Of a stretch of 20,958 nucleotides of DNA, positions 1 to 8,419 are shown piece by piece. The stretch comes from Thermoplasmatota archaeon. Its GTDB lineage: Archaea > Thermoplasmatota > Thermoplasmata > RBG-16-68-12 > JAJISG01. The stretch spans positions 1 through 20,958 of the forward strand of contig JAJISK010000005.1 of the NCBI GenBank assembly GCA_022848785.1, read 5' to 3'. The notes under the pieces are model-generated. The model saw only the letters and a list, made by a program, of their open reading frames with translations, searched no databases and was not told where the DNA came from. Position numbers and translations under genes: made by a program. Within the stretch, counting starts at the first letter, position 1. Every line of letters starts with the position of its first letter.

Positions 1-547
1 CTCCAAGGATTCCTAGGCAGACGAGCTTGTTGAGGATGGACTTGCCCATCCCCGTCCGGCCGAAGATGGCAAAGGGCTTTTCGGTGAGCCTCTCGAAGTC
101 CAGGTGGACGTAGAACTGGGTGACGCCTCGGATCGTGCCCAGAGGGGCCGACCGGGGGGTCTTCTCATAGATGAGCTCCACGTCCGGCTCCCGGGCATGG
201 CGGACCTCCGAGAAGTAGGGGGGGATGGTCTGGGGTCCCGACAGCCGTCCCGTCTCTTTCTCGATGAGCTGGATCGGCTTGAGGACGGCCTTGGCGTAGA
301 AGATGGGGCCCCCATACCCCTCTTCGATCCCGGTGGGCATCACGGTATCCCGGAGACGGGATCCCGCCAGGCGCTCGGCGATGCGAGACGGCTCGTTGAC
401 CACGTCTTCCACGAGACAGTAGAAGTCGTAGCGGCGGCCCTCGACGATGACGGGGTAACCAATCCGAAGATCCTCCGGGTTCTCCAGGTCCAGCTTGGCC
501 TCCAGCCCGCGGAGCGCGGAGGCGGAGACGACCTCTCCGATCTTCAC
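1..547 (-). CDS. herA: HerA-type DNA helicase/translocase, N-terminal part (truncated by window edge)
   Basis: This is the first 182 residues of a HerA/FtsK-superfamily hexameric ATPase, which works with NurA to resect DNA ends. The N-terminal barrel-like region (about residues 1-140) is followed by a P-loop, GRTGMGKS, near residues 164-171, just before the left edge. The GTG start at 547-545 shares four bases (GTGA) with the nurA stop codon and has a purine-rich GAGGGAG just upstream, indicating translational coupling. The fourth-gene position behind mre11, rad50 and nurA matches the known archaeal resection cluster. The P-loop reads Arg-Thr-Gly-Met where many family members have Met-Thr-Gly-Ser, but all key Gly, Lys and Ser positions are present. 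Walker B and the C-terminal ATPase half lie outside the window, so the identification rests on the P-loop and context. Confidence 0.87.
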   Translation of the reverse strand, partial: MKIGEVVSASALRGLEAKLDLENPEDLRIGYPVIVEGRRYDFYCLVEDVVNEPSRIAERLAGSRLRDTVMPTGIEEGYGGPIFYAKAVLKPIQLIEKETGRLSGPQTIPPYFSEVRHAREPDVELIYEKTPRSAPLGTIRGVTQFYVHLDFERLTEKPFAIFGRTGMGKSILNKLVCLGILG

Positions 548-1527
548 TTCAACTCCCTCGTGACGTGGTCCAGGTATTCATGAAAGGTCCCGTGGCGTGC
601 CCCCTCCATCGTGGTGAGCCCACCGATGAGGAGGGATACGGGCAACCCGAGACGGATGCCCTCCTTGACGATTGCGTCCTCGTACATTTCCCGCATCTGG
701 CGGATCGTTACGGCGAACCGGTGGGCCTCGAAAAGGGGGCGGGGGTAACCCACACACAACGGGGAAGCGCAGTAGGCCGCGAGCTCGGCGAGGGCTCGGT
801 CGGGGGCCTCCTTGCCGGTCCCGATATCGACGCGGAACCACTTGGGCGCCTTGGGGTGCAACCGGGCGAAGTAGATGTCCCCATGCAGTCGCCCACGCTG
901 CCGCCCCTCGAATTCCTCCGGCACACGAACGAACCCCATTCCGTCGCGGCGGCGGAGCAACTCCTCATCGGTGAGCGGGGAGCCAAACGCGTGGGTGGTC
1001 GAGTCCTTCGAGACCCCGACCAGCAGGTGGCCGCGCTCCTCGCATGCTCGCACAACGTCTCCCAACCGATCCGTCTCCCTTGGGAAGGAGGCCAGGCTGC
1101 CATCCAGGGCCAAGATTAGATCCTCGTTGGCCCGGGCCGCCTGCAACGCAATCTGATGTTCGTAGTACTTCCGAAGCTCATTCACGATCTCCCGGTGCTG
1201 CTCCTTCGCCCCCCGTGTGAGGCGAAAGATGGTGGCCTGGAGGTCGTCCTCGGCCACGAACCCCTCCCGTGTCGAGATAACGACCGGCTTCTCGAGCTTC
1301 TCGATGCTCTGAACCCTGCCGCCACGATAGAGGAGGGCCCCTACCTTGATCACGGCCAGCCAGAGAGAGGAGCTGTTCCAGAGAAAACTGTAGGACCCGT
1401 CCACCGCCACGAGGTCCCGCTGGCTTTCGGCGGCCTGGAAGGGCACGACCTCGGTCGGAGGCTCGAAATCCGCGCGTTGGCTGTACTCCAAGACCTGGCT
1501 CAGTCCCTCGCGCAGATCCTCGAGCAC
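544..1527 (-). CDS. nurA: NurA 5'-3' nuclease
   Basis: NurA is a RNase H-like nuclease that partners HerA in end resection. The 327-residue product shows the NurA metal-site motifs: VAVDGS with Asp43, LALDGS with Asp142, and FRVDIGTG with Asp234, followed by the family's C-terminal YPRPLFEAHR with His269. I chose the GTG at 1527-1525. It lies two bases beyond the rad50 TGA, has GAGGTGG about ten bases upstream, and gives an N-terminus (MLEDLREGLSQ) of normal family length. The reading frame continues upstream, but there it only shadows rad50. The stop overlaps the herA start. Four-gene co-transcription with mre11, rad50 and herA is inferred from the spacing. Confidence 0.93.
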   Translation of the reverse strand: MLEDLREGLSQVLEYSQRADFEPPTEVVPFQAAESQRDLVAVDGSYSFLWNSSSLWLAVIKVGALLYRGGRVQSIEKLEKPVVISTREGFVAEDDLQATIFRLTRGAKEQHREIVNELRKYYEHQIALQAARANEDLILALDGSLASFPRETDRLGDVVRACEERGHLLVGVSKDSTTHAFGSPLTDEELLRRRDGMGFVRVPEEFEGRQRGRLHGDIYFARLHPKAPKWFRVDIGTGKEAPDRALAELAAYCASPLCVGYPRPLFEAHRFAVTIRQMREMYEDAIVKEGIRLGLPVSLLIGGLTTMEGARHGTFHEYLDHVTRELK

Positions 1528-1529
1528 AT

Positions 1530-3959
1530 TCAGGCGACCACCTCGGCCCGGGACTCGCCCTCGGGGGTCATCGTGACCCGAATCCGACCAGGGAACCGTT
1601 CGGCCACCTCCGCGAGGTGGGTGATGAGGATGACCTTCTCGAAGAAGGCCCCCATCTTGAACAGCTTGGCGACGAAGAGCTCTCGGGACCTCTCGGTATC
1701 CAGGGACCCTAGGTCTCCTTCGTCGATGAACAGGGTCTTCATCCGCCCGTACGTCCGCCCGACCTGCGGCATGCTGGCCAGCTCCTTGGCAATGGCGAAG
1801 CGCAGCGCCGCATTGATCTGTGTCCGTTCGCCGCCGCTGAAGACCCCCACGTCGTGCCATTCACCGTCCACCCCCTCCACGAGGATGCGGATGCCGTAGC
1901 CGCCCGACTCCTCATGGGTCTCCAGTCGGACCCTGCGCAGACGGCCGTCCGTCAGGTCGTCCAGGTTCCGGGTCGCCTCGATTTGAAGTTCCGGCAGGAG
2001 GCGGTTGACGGCGTACATGACCACCCCCTTTCGGTGGAAGACGCCGTCTTTCAGGACCGTGTAGACCTCGGCGCGGGCGCGCAGCTCCTCAAGACCTTCC
2101 TCAAGGGCCTTCAGCTTGACCTCCAACCCCTCGAGCTCCTTGACGCGCTCCAAGGCCGCCTTCCGTTCCCCCTCCGACTGGAGGAGAGTCTTCGTCGCCT
2201 CCTCCTTCTCTCCTCGAAGGATCTCCAGCTGACGGAGCAATTCCTGATAGCGGGATTCCGCCTTCTCCAACCCCTCGAGGGTCTGCACATCCTCACGGAG
2301 TCCCTCTTCCAGGGCGAGGCGTTGCTCCTCCATCTCCTGCAGCTGTCCGGCGAGCCCCCCTAGCTCCTGCAGTTCGGCTCGGGCTCGGCGAAGGGTCTCT
2401 TCGGCCTCAGGCAATTGTGCCACCCTCCCCTGGAGGGTCTTGAGCCGTTCGGCCTCCGAGGGGTCGAATCCCACCGCCTCCATCTGTCCCTGAAGCTCTT
2501 CGACCCGGGTCGTCAGCTCTCTCCGTCGCCTCCCCGATTCCGTCCGTTTCGCCTTCAGCTCCTCCCGGATGGTCCGGATCGTCTTCTGAATCTCGCTGAA
2601 GAGGAAGGTGTCCCGAGTGATGCCCTCGGTCTTTCGCCGCACCGTCTGCAGCGTCCGGCGACTCTCCTCTTGTTCCCTCCCTAGGCGCTCCAGGAGATCC
2701 CTCTGCTCCGCGAGCCACTTCATCTCCTGGTCGATGCGATGCACCCGCTCCTCCAGGGATCCCTCCTGCCGGAGAAGCCCGAAGGCCTCCTCCACCCCCA
2801 TGGCAGTGGAGAGCGTGGCGAGTCGCGCCTCGGCATCGCCGACCTTGCGATCGAGCTCGTTCTCGACCTTGGTCGCCTCCCCTTCTGCATCCCGGAGACG
2901 GTCCTCGGCGGCTTGAATCTCCGTGGAGAGGATGGTGAAGCTGTGGTGCTTCTCGAGGAGCGCCTTAACGTCGTCCTCCTCCTTCCGCAACGCCTCGACC
3001 TCCCTCTCGAGAGTCCCCATCTGTTCCTGGAGACCCGGAAGGCTGCCTTGCCCGGACCGCTTCCCTTCCAATCGTCGCTCCAGCTCGGCGAGGGTCGCCT
3101 GATGCTCCTCCCGCCTCCCCCGCGTCTGGAGATAGGCCTCGTGTTCCGCCTCGCTCCGCACGAACTCCTCCTTCAACGAGGTCAGTTGTTCCTCTACGTC
3201 CTGGAGGGCCTGGCGTTGCGTGGCGACCAGCTCCTCGAAGGACGCGGCTTCCCCTCGCCGGTCGGGCAGCCTCGCGACCTGGTCGCGAAGGGTCCGGGAC
3301 TCCCCCGCAGTCCCCTCAATGCGGGCAAGCACCCCGTCGAGGCGCTCCTTGGCGGTCCCGGCCGCCCTCTCGAAGGTTTCCAACCGGAAGAGCTTCTGAA
3401 AGACCTCCAAACGCTTCGAAGGACTCGCCGCCCCCAGCTCCTTCATTTCCTCTTGACGCACGAAGGTGGAGTTCCGGAAGCCGTCGTAGTCCAGGCCGAT
3501 GATGTCCTCGATGAGGGCCTCCAGCTCGGGGATGGTGCCGCGGAGGTGTTTGCCGTCCCGCTGCACGGTCAGGTAGGACGTCCCGGAAGCGTCAAGGCCC
3601 CGCCCTACCTCGTATCGGGCGCCCCCCTGGCGGAAGGCCACGCGCGCGTGTCCGCCAGGCTGGACGATTTCTGAGATCGTGACGGCACGCAGGTCGGTCC
3701 GTGTGCTCCGCTTGTAGAGGGCGAAGGTGATCGCATCGAGGATGGACGTCTTGCCTGCTCCCGTCGGGCCCGTGATGGCGGTGAAGGTCTCCGGGAAGGT
3801 GATGGGGGGCCTCGTCCTGCGGAGGTAGCGCATGAATCCTTTCATCTCGACCTCCTCGATCACCAGCCCATCGTCAGGTGCCACGGGCTTCGACTCGACG
3901 GCGAGGGTCTCCCGGGTTTCCTGCGCGGTGTCCTCCACGAAGGAATCCAGGCTCCTCAT
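1530..3959 (-). CDS. rad50: Rad50-type SMC-like ATPase lacking the zinc hook
   Basis: The 809-residue product has the Rad50 layout. The N-terminal ATPase lobe carries Walker A GPTGAGKT at residues 64-71 and Q-loop FVRQEE with Gln169. A long Glu/Arg/Leu-rich coiled coil runs from about 190 to 640. The C-terminal lobe carries signature FSGGER at 707-712, Walker B TLFIDE at 742-747 and a switch His781. The protein contains no cysteine, so the apical Cys-x-x-Cys zinc hook that joins Rad50 dimers is absent. The usual DEGFGSLD after Walker B reads DEGDLGSLD, one residue longer. About 32 residues precede the first ATPase strand, more than usual. The start is supported by an ATGA overlap with the mre11 stop; a GTG at Val33 is an alternative. 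It would act with Mre11 in break sensing and end processing. Confidence 0.94.
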   Translation of the reverse strand: MRSLDSFVEDTAQETRETLAVESKPVAPDDGLVIEEVEMKGFMRYLRRTRPPITFPETFTAITGPTGAGKTSILDAITFALYKRSTRTDLRAVTISEIVQPGGHARVAFRQGGARYEVGRGLDASGTSYLTVQRDGKHLRGTIPELEALIEDIIGLDYDGFRNSTFVRQEEMKELGAASPSKRLEVFQKLFRLETFERAAGTAKERLDGVLARIEGTAGESRTLRDQVARLPDRRGEAASFEELVATQRQALQDVEEQLTSLKEEFVRSEAEHEAYLQTRGRREEHQATLAELERRLEGKRSGQGSLPGLQEQMGTLEREVEALRKEEDDVKALLEKHHSFTILSTEIQAAEDRLRDAEGEATKVENELDRKVGDAEARLATLSTAMGVEEAFGLLRQEGSLEERVHRIDQEMKWLAEQRDLLERLGREQEESRRTLQTVRRKTEGITRDTFLFSEIQKTIRTIREELKAKRTESGRRRRELTTRVEELQGQMEAVGFDPSEAERLKTLQGRVAQLPEAEETLRRARAELQELGGLAGQLQEMEEQRLALEEGLREDVQTLEGLEKAESRYQELLRQLEILRGEKEEATKTLLQSEGERKAALERVKELEGLEVKLKALEEGLEELRARAEVYTVLKDGVFHRKGVVMYAVNRLLPELQIEATRNLDDLTDGRLRRVRLETHEESGGYGIRILVEGVDGEWHDVGVFSGGERTQINAALRFAIAKELASMPQVGRTYGRMKTLFIDEGDLGSLDTERSRELFVAKLFKMGAFFEKVILITHLAEVAERFPGRIRVTMTPEGESRAEVVA

Positions 3960-5140
3960 CCTAGGACCTCCCGGAGGATCTCCTCCCCGTCCCGCAGGAT
4001 GTCCTCCATCCGAGCGTGGTCCGCGTAGTTCAGCTCCACGTACTCTCGAAAGAGGCGGAGGGGGTCCAAGGTGAACTCGGGCGCAGAGACCTTCTCTCGC
4101 TCCCGGTACCGATACGCCACGTCATAGTGGAAGGCCCCGGAGAGGCGACGCGCCACGGCGGTCTCGTCGATCCGTTGCCTCTGGCCCTCGTCCAGGCGGA
4201 CCTGGAGCCGCACCAGGGCCCCGTCGAGGTCCTCCGGGAGGGCCTTGAGGATCGACTCGGTGGCGTCCTCCCCTCCGAGATCGACTTCCACCTTGATCAT
4301 GGGTCGTGTGGGAAGGGGGTGAAACGTCCAGCTGTCGGCCGGGCGGTACGTGAGGAAGCCTTTGTCATCCCCCTCCTCCCCCCAATCCACCCGCTCGGGG
4401 GCGCCAACGTACACGATGCGATCCCCGACGGTCTGGTGGAGGTGAATGTGTCCAAAGATCCCGAGCTCGACGGCCTCCGGGATCCCGTCGAGGCGCAGGG
4501 AAAACTCGCCGGGTAGCACCTCGGGAGAGGCCGTGGAACGCACCAGGGCCCCCTCCACGTAGTAGTGGCCGAACAGCAAGATGTGGTCGCTTCGAGCCTC
4601 CTCTGCCCGCCTCCGCATCCACTCCTGAAGCATCCGGCGTCCGAGCTCGAAAGTCTGTTCCCGGGGCACCTCCTCGCCGAGTCGTTCACGGACACGGTCG
4701 AGAATCTGCTCGGGATGCAGGTACGGGAGAAGGAGGGCGGTGACGGTCTCCCCCTCGACGGTTACATCTCGGACGGCCGGTTCCCGGAAGACCTCGACGT
4801 GGGGGTAGCCACGGAAATCCTCTAGGGAAGTCCCGCGCGCCCACATGCGGGGCTGGTCGTGGTTGCCCGCGATGAGCCACGTCGGGATGTCCGCCTCGCC
4901 GAGGGGTTCGATGACATCTCGGCGCACCTGTTCTCGGAAGGTGGGGCTCACGTGGGTCCGGTCGAAGAGATCCCCGGTTACCACGAAGACGTCGGCGTCC
5001 TTCGCGATGGCGTACTGAGCGGCCCGAACGAAGTTCGCGTGGAGATCGAGCGACCGGGCCGAGATGCCCGTCTCGGGATCCAAGCGATAGGGAAAGTTCA
5101 CACCTTCGTGAACGTCGGAGACCGCGACGAGACCGCCCAT
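3956..5140 (-). CDS. mre11: Mre11 nuclease
   Basis: Mre11 is the manganese-dependent nuclease subunit of the Mre11-Rad50 complex. The 394-residue protein has the calcineurin-like phosphoesterase motifs in order: SDVHEG (Asp9, His11), GDLFD (Asp57), GNHD (Asn93, His94), FGHYY (His192) and FGHIHLH (His231, His233). These are followed by the capping segment GAPERVDWGE. The C-terminal region (about 320-394) is where archaeal Mre11 binds the Rad50 coil base. Like the neighbouring Rad50 it contains no cysteine. The ATG at 5140 lies 27-31 bases downstream of a TATAA box, so the message is probably leaderless or nearly so. The stop overlaps the rad50 start as ATGA. It is the first gene of the resection operon. 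Confidence 0.95.
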   Translation of the reverse strand: MGGLVAVSDVHEGVNFPYRLDPETGISARSLDLHANFVRAAQYAIAKDADVFVVTGDLFDRTHVSPTFREQVRRDVIEPLGEADIPTWLIAGNHDQPRMWARGTSLEDFRGYPHVEVFREPAVRDVTVEGETVTALLLPYLHPEQILDRVRERLGEEVPREQTFELGRRMLQEWMRRRAEEARSDHILLFGHYYVEGALVRSTASPEVLPGEFSLRLDGIPEAVELGIFGHIHLHQTVGDRIVYVGAPERVDWGEEGDDKGFLTYRPADSWTFHPLPTRPMIKVEVDLGGEDATESILKALPEDLDGALVRLQVRLDEGQRQRIDETAVARRLSGAFHYDVAYRYREREKVSAPEFTLDPLRLFREYVELNYADHARMEDILRDGEEILREVLG

Positions 5141-5166
5141 CCGGCGGCCCTAGGAGGCCGAACCGC

Positions 5167-5171
5167 TTATA
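5167..5171 (-). promoter_or_regulatory. TATA box of the mre11-rad50-nurA-herA operon
   Basis: Read on the minus strand, the sequence GGCTATAAGCGG forms a clear archaeal TATA element, 27-31 bases before the mre11 ATG. With the usual 25-base spacing to the transcript start, the leader would be only a few bases. An imperfect palindrome centred near 5152 lies between this box and the start codon. Confidence 0.6.
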
Positions 5172-5227
5172 GCCTTGAGGGAGAGGTCATCGAAAGTACT
5201 CTTCCTCCATTCCGGCCGTTACGACTG

Positions 5228-8200
5228 TCACGGAGCGGGTACGCGCTTGCTAGCGCCCTGTACGAATCCAATTGCCCTCCCAATCGCGGCCCGCGCTAGG
5301 GCCGAGATTCGACGCAGGACCCTCTCCCTCGATCCAATCAGATCCCGCATGAGCAGAGAGGTCGACTGGAGAAAGCGGTGGGCGGTGCGGACAGGGCTGG
5401 GCAGCCACCAGACGAACTTGCCCGGGATGGACTGATACTCCACCCGTGGCGTCGGGGCGCGAGGCGAGGCGGCCCGGACGGCGGGCTGAGGTGCCTCTCT
5501 TGGGGCGAACGAGGCCGACTCGCCCCAGATGAGGGGCAAGAGATGCCGAATCCCTCGAATCTCCTTCATGTCGCCGGCCCAGGCGGCCAGGAGGGCACCG
5601 AACTCGGCCTCGATCGATTGGGATAACGCGGCGACACGGCGCGCCAATATACGGCTTTCCTGGCCCTGGTAGACCACTGCAACGTAGTGGGACGTTCCCT
5701 GCTCGATGAGGATGTTAAAGTTCTCAAACCGAAGGCCTCGCATCGAGCCTTCCGTGCCCCGGGCGAAGGCCTCCTGCACGAAGCCCTGTACGGCCTCGAA
5801 CATCGCCGCGAGGATGTCCCGGTCCGTGTCCGGGGTCAGAGTCCGGGATTGGTGGGCGACCAGGATGCCCTTTCGATGAATCACGAAAACCTCTTCGATG
5901 CGCAGCTCAGGGTGTCGCAGGCGCCGGTTGAGGTAGTAGGCGGCGAGGACGGCGGGGATAAGGAGCAGCAACAGGAAGATCCACGATGGGAGGGGGATCG
6001 CGCCGCTCCCCAGGAATCGAACGAAGACCTGGTTGCTGAAGACGGTCAGAGGGGGGCTCCCCTCCCCATCCGTGAAGTCCACCGCGAAGACGAACGACTC
6101 AAGACTGGGACCCTCATTGACCCGGAGTCGAACCTGAATATGGATCTGGTCGGTGGGGGCCAGGGAGGCGATTCGCCAGCTTACCAGTCCGGCCGAGGTG
6201 GTGACCTCCAGGGTTCCGTCCTGGCTCACGAAAGCCGCCCCCGGAGGAAGGGTCATGTTCAGCCAGCCCGAGCCATCCCCACGCCCCGTGTTCTCGACGG
6301 TGATATCGAGGACAAACTCGGAGTCGACCTGGACACTCGTATCGGAAGCTCTGAGGTCGACCGCCAGGATGGGGGCCAAGAGGGTGACAACGCCGGCGTC
6401 CCCGGCCCCGGGGAGGGGATTCCCGTTTCCGTCCGTCACCTCCCACGTGATCCGAACCTGCATGGCCAGGCCATCCTCCAGGCCCCGAATCACGCGAAGT
6501 CGGACCACGAGTGAGTGCGCGCCGGGGTCGACGTTGGTGAGCCAGATGTCGAACCCTTCCGCCGAGAACGTGGTGGTCTGGTTGGTGAGGATGTCCATGA
6601 GCTCGTAGTGACCATCCAGACTCCAGTTTGCCCAGGCACGGAGCGCGCGGCCAGACCCGGTGTTGTTGAAGTACAGGATGGCCAGGACCACGTCTCCGCG
6701 TTCCGCTTCCATACGATCGAGGCGAAGCACCGGGGAAATGGCCGGGATCTGGATCGTGGACTCCGTGCTGACGACCTGAGGCGGGCGCGACCTGCCGCCC
6801 CCATCCTCGTAGGAGACCCGGAACGTGGTCTGGACGGAGGCGAGGTCCGGGGTCCCGAGAGCAACGCGGACGGTCCATTCGAAGGTACGCTGTTGCCCCG
6901 GTGTCAGGAGGGACACCGTCCACCAGAGGACCCGCGCGCCCGTGTCGTACGTTCCGGAAGGCGCGGAGGCAAGGTAGCTGGCGTTGGTGTCGATCGACGC
7001 CTCGAGAAGGAGATTCTGGACGTTCCCCGGGCCGAGGTTCTCGACCGATGCGTTGAGCGTCAGGATGTCCCCCGGGTCCAACGTCGTGGAACTCGAAACC
7101 AACGTGAGATCGAGGACCGGGGGGAAGACCCCGAACTCCATGTGTTCCCCCGCGGCGGCCGCCGGATGCGGCACGACCGCGATACCGTCGGTGGCGACAA
7201 TCTCGGCGTTCCAAGAGTCCGGGTCGTTGTAGGCGCCCGGCGTCGTGTTCGTGGGGTCGCGACTCCCGCCAATCTGGCTGCCCAGGGCGAAGGCGAGATC
7301 GAACGCGAACCCGACGACGAGAGAGCCGTTCAGGATGGCCGACGCGCTGCTGGCGACCGCGTTGTAGCTCGCATCGCCCTCAACCACGCTCCACTCGTCG
7401 ACGGAAGCATTTCCCGGATCCAACGCGTCCTCGTACCGGAGTTCGATGCGGAAACTGCTGCCGTTCGTCTGTGCACCGTACGGCAGCTCGGGTGACACGT
7501 TCCCGTCGTACCAGAGGCGCAGGGAAACGCTCCCACCCGTGCCGATGTCTGACCAACCGTCCTCGTCGCTGACGTTAAACAGGAAGTGATACGGAGTGCC
7601 GACTTCCAGCTGGTCTCCCGCTCGGGACATCCCCGAGCCGTCCTCGAGTCGGAAGTTAGACGCCCGAGGGGCCGCGTCATAGTTCACCCTCACGGTCAGG
7701 TAGTCCAAGCGCGCGCCGGATTCGTTCGTCCCCACCCGGACGCGCAGGTTCGCATCGTTCAGCCTTGCGGGATCCCAGGAGGTGGCGGAGGTGAAGTTCA
7801 GGTACTCGACCATGTCGTCGTCCGCCGACTTGTTCATGGCCGTCTGGTTGGGCGCCCAGGTCGATCCTCCGTCCCACGACATCGTCACGGTGAGAATGGG
7901 GCGCATGGTAAGGCGGTACCACTCCACCCCCACCTCGACGCGGCTTACGGTATCCTGCGGGCCCAGGTTCAGGTCGAAGTTGAGCCAGGCCGTGTCGTTC
8001 CTTGCCGGTTCCGAAGGCCAGACCGCAACGATCCCCGTGCCTCGGTTGAAGGAGGAGGATGCAGTGGCAATGTAGGTCTTGTCGGTCTGCGCCGTGGATT
8101 CGACTTCGCTCGCGCTTGCCAAGACCGCCGAGGAGGGATCGGGTCCATCCGTCCGTTCGAGGAGGGGGGAGGTCCAGCCCGTGAAACTCCCGCTTGATCC

Positions 8201-8419
8201 GTGGGCGGCGCCAAAGACGACGAGGCCGCCAGCGGGCACCGTCACGAATTCCACCTCGATGGTCGTGGACCCGCCTACGGCATCTTCGATCTCAATGTCG
8301 GTTGGTCCGACCTGAGAAACACCGGTGTACAGGTGGGCGTGCACGGCCCATCCAACCCCGCCACCCACGATCGCAACCGTCACCGGGCCGCCGGAGGAGC
8401 CCAAATCGTCCTCGTCGCA
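5228..8419 (-). CDS. Surface protein with Ig-like repeats, one membrane anchor and a cytoplasmic Roadblock/longin-like domain (main part, downstream of an in-frame TAA)
   Basis: This is the main part of a large exported protein; the signal peptide lies in the piece at 8420-8848. Residues are numbered from that upstream ATG. Residues 144-570 are beta-rich, with many N-x-S/T sequons. Three DUF11/CARDB-like Ig-fold repeats of about 120 residues begin near 575, 704 and 823. A transmembrane helix at about 950-972 (core IFLLLLLIPAVLAAYY) is followed by positively charged NRRLRH, so the C-terminus faces the cytoplasm. Residues about 976-1100 (EEVFVIHRKGILVAHQSR onward, then ILIEQGTSHYVAVVYQG) resemble the Roadblock/longin-like sensor domain attached to Thermoplasmatota surface proteins. 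A basic tail of about 100 residues follows. No extracellular catalytic motif was recognised; adhesion or cell-envelope sensing is inference. Read alone, this part would need a weak TTG start at 8404. Confidence 0.75.
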   Translation of the reverse strand, partial: CDEDDLGSSGGPVTVAIVGGGVGWAVHAHLYTGVSQVGPTDIEIEDAVGGSTTIEVEFVTVPAGGLVVFGAAHGSSGSFTGWTSPLLERTDGPDPSSAVLASASEVESTAQTDKTYIATASSSFNRGTGIVAVWPSEPARNDTAWLNFDLNLGPQDTVSRVEVGVEWYRLTMRPILTVTMSWDGGSTWAPNQTAMNKSADDDMVEYLNFTSATSWDPARLNDANLRVRVGTNESGARLDYLTVRVNYDAAPRASNFRLEDGSGMSRAGDQLEVGTPYHFLFNVSDEDGWSDIGTGGSVSLRLWYDGNVSPELPYGAQTNGSSFRIELRYEDALDPGNASVDEWSVVEGDASYNAVASSASAILNGSLVVGFAFDLAFALGSQIGGSRDPTNTTPGAYNDPDSWNAEIVATDGIAVVPHPAAAAGEHMEFGVFPPVLDLTLVSSSTTLDPGDILTLNASVENLGPGNVQNLLLEASIDTNASYLASAPSGTYDTGARVLWWTVSLLTPGQQRTFEWTVRVALGTPDLASVQTTFRVSYEDGGGRSRPPQVVSTESTIQIPAISPVLRLDRMEAERGDVVLAILYFNNTGSGRALRAWANWSLDGHYELMDILTNQTTTFSAEGFDIWLTNVDPGAHSLVVRLRVIRGLEDGLAMQVRITWEVTDGNGNPLPGAGDAGVVTLLAPILAVDLRASDTSVQVDSEFVLDITVENTGRGDGSGWLNMTLPPGAAFVSQDGTLEVTTSAGLVSWRIASLAPTDQIHIQVRLRVNEGPSLESFVFAVDFTDGEGSPPLTVFSNQVFVRFLGSGAIPLPSWIFLLLLLIPAVLAAYYLNRRLRHPELRIEEVFVIHRKGILVAHQSRTLTPDTDRDILAAMFEAVQGFVQEAFARGTEGSMRGLRFENFNILIEQGTSHYVAVVYQGQESRILARRVAALSQSIEAEFGALLAAWAGDMKEIRGIRHLLPLIWGESASFAPREAPQPAVRAASPRAPTPRVEYQSIPGKFVWWLPSPVRTAHRFLQSTSLLMRDLIGSRERVLRRISALARAAIGRAIGFVQGASKRVPAP

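Noticed and set aside
104..583. Long open frame on the plus strand opposite herA
   Set aside because: It is antisense to the HerA frame, which carries the P-loop and starts by overlap with nurA. The plus-strand translation shows no domain, and high GC makes such frames common.
544..1860. Longer 438-residue form of NurA extending into rad50
   Set aside because: The extra N-terminal part is Arg/Gly-rich sequence antiparallel to no domain and overlaps the conserved C-terminal ATPase lobe of rad50. The GTG at 1527 gives normal family length.
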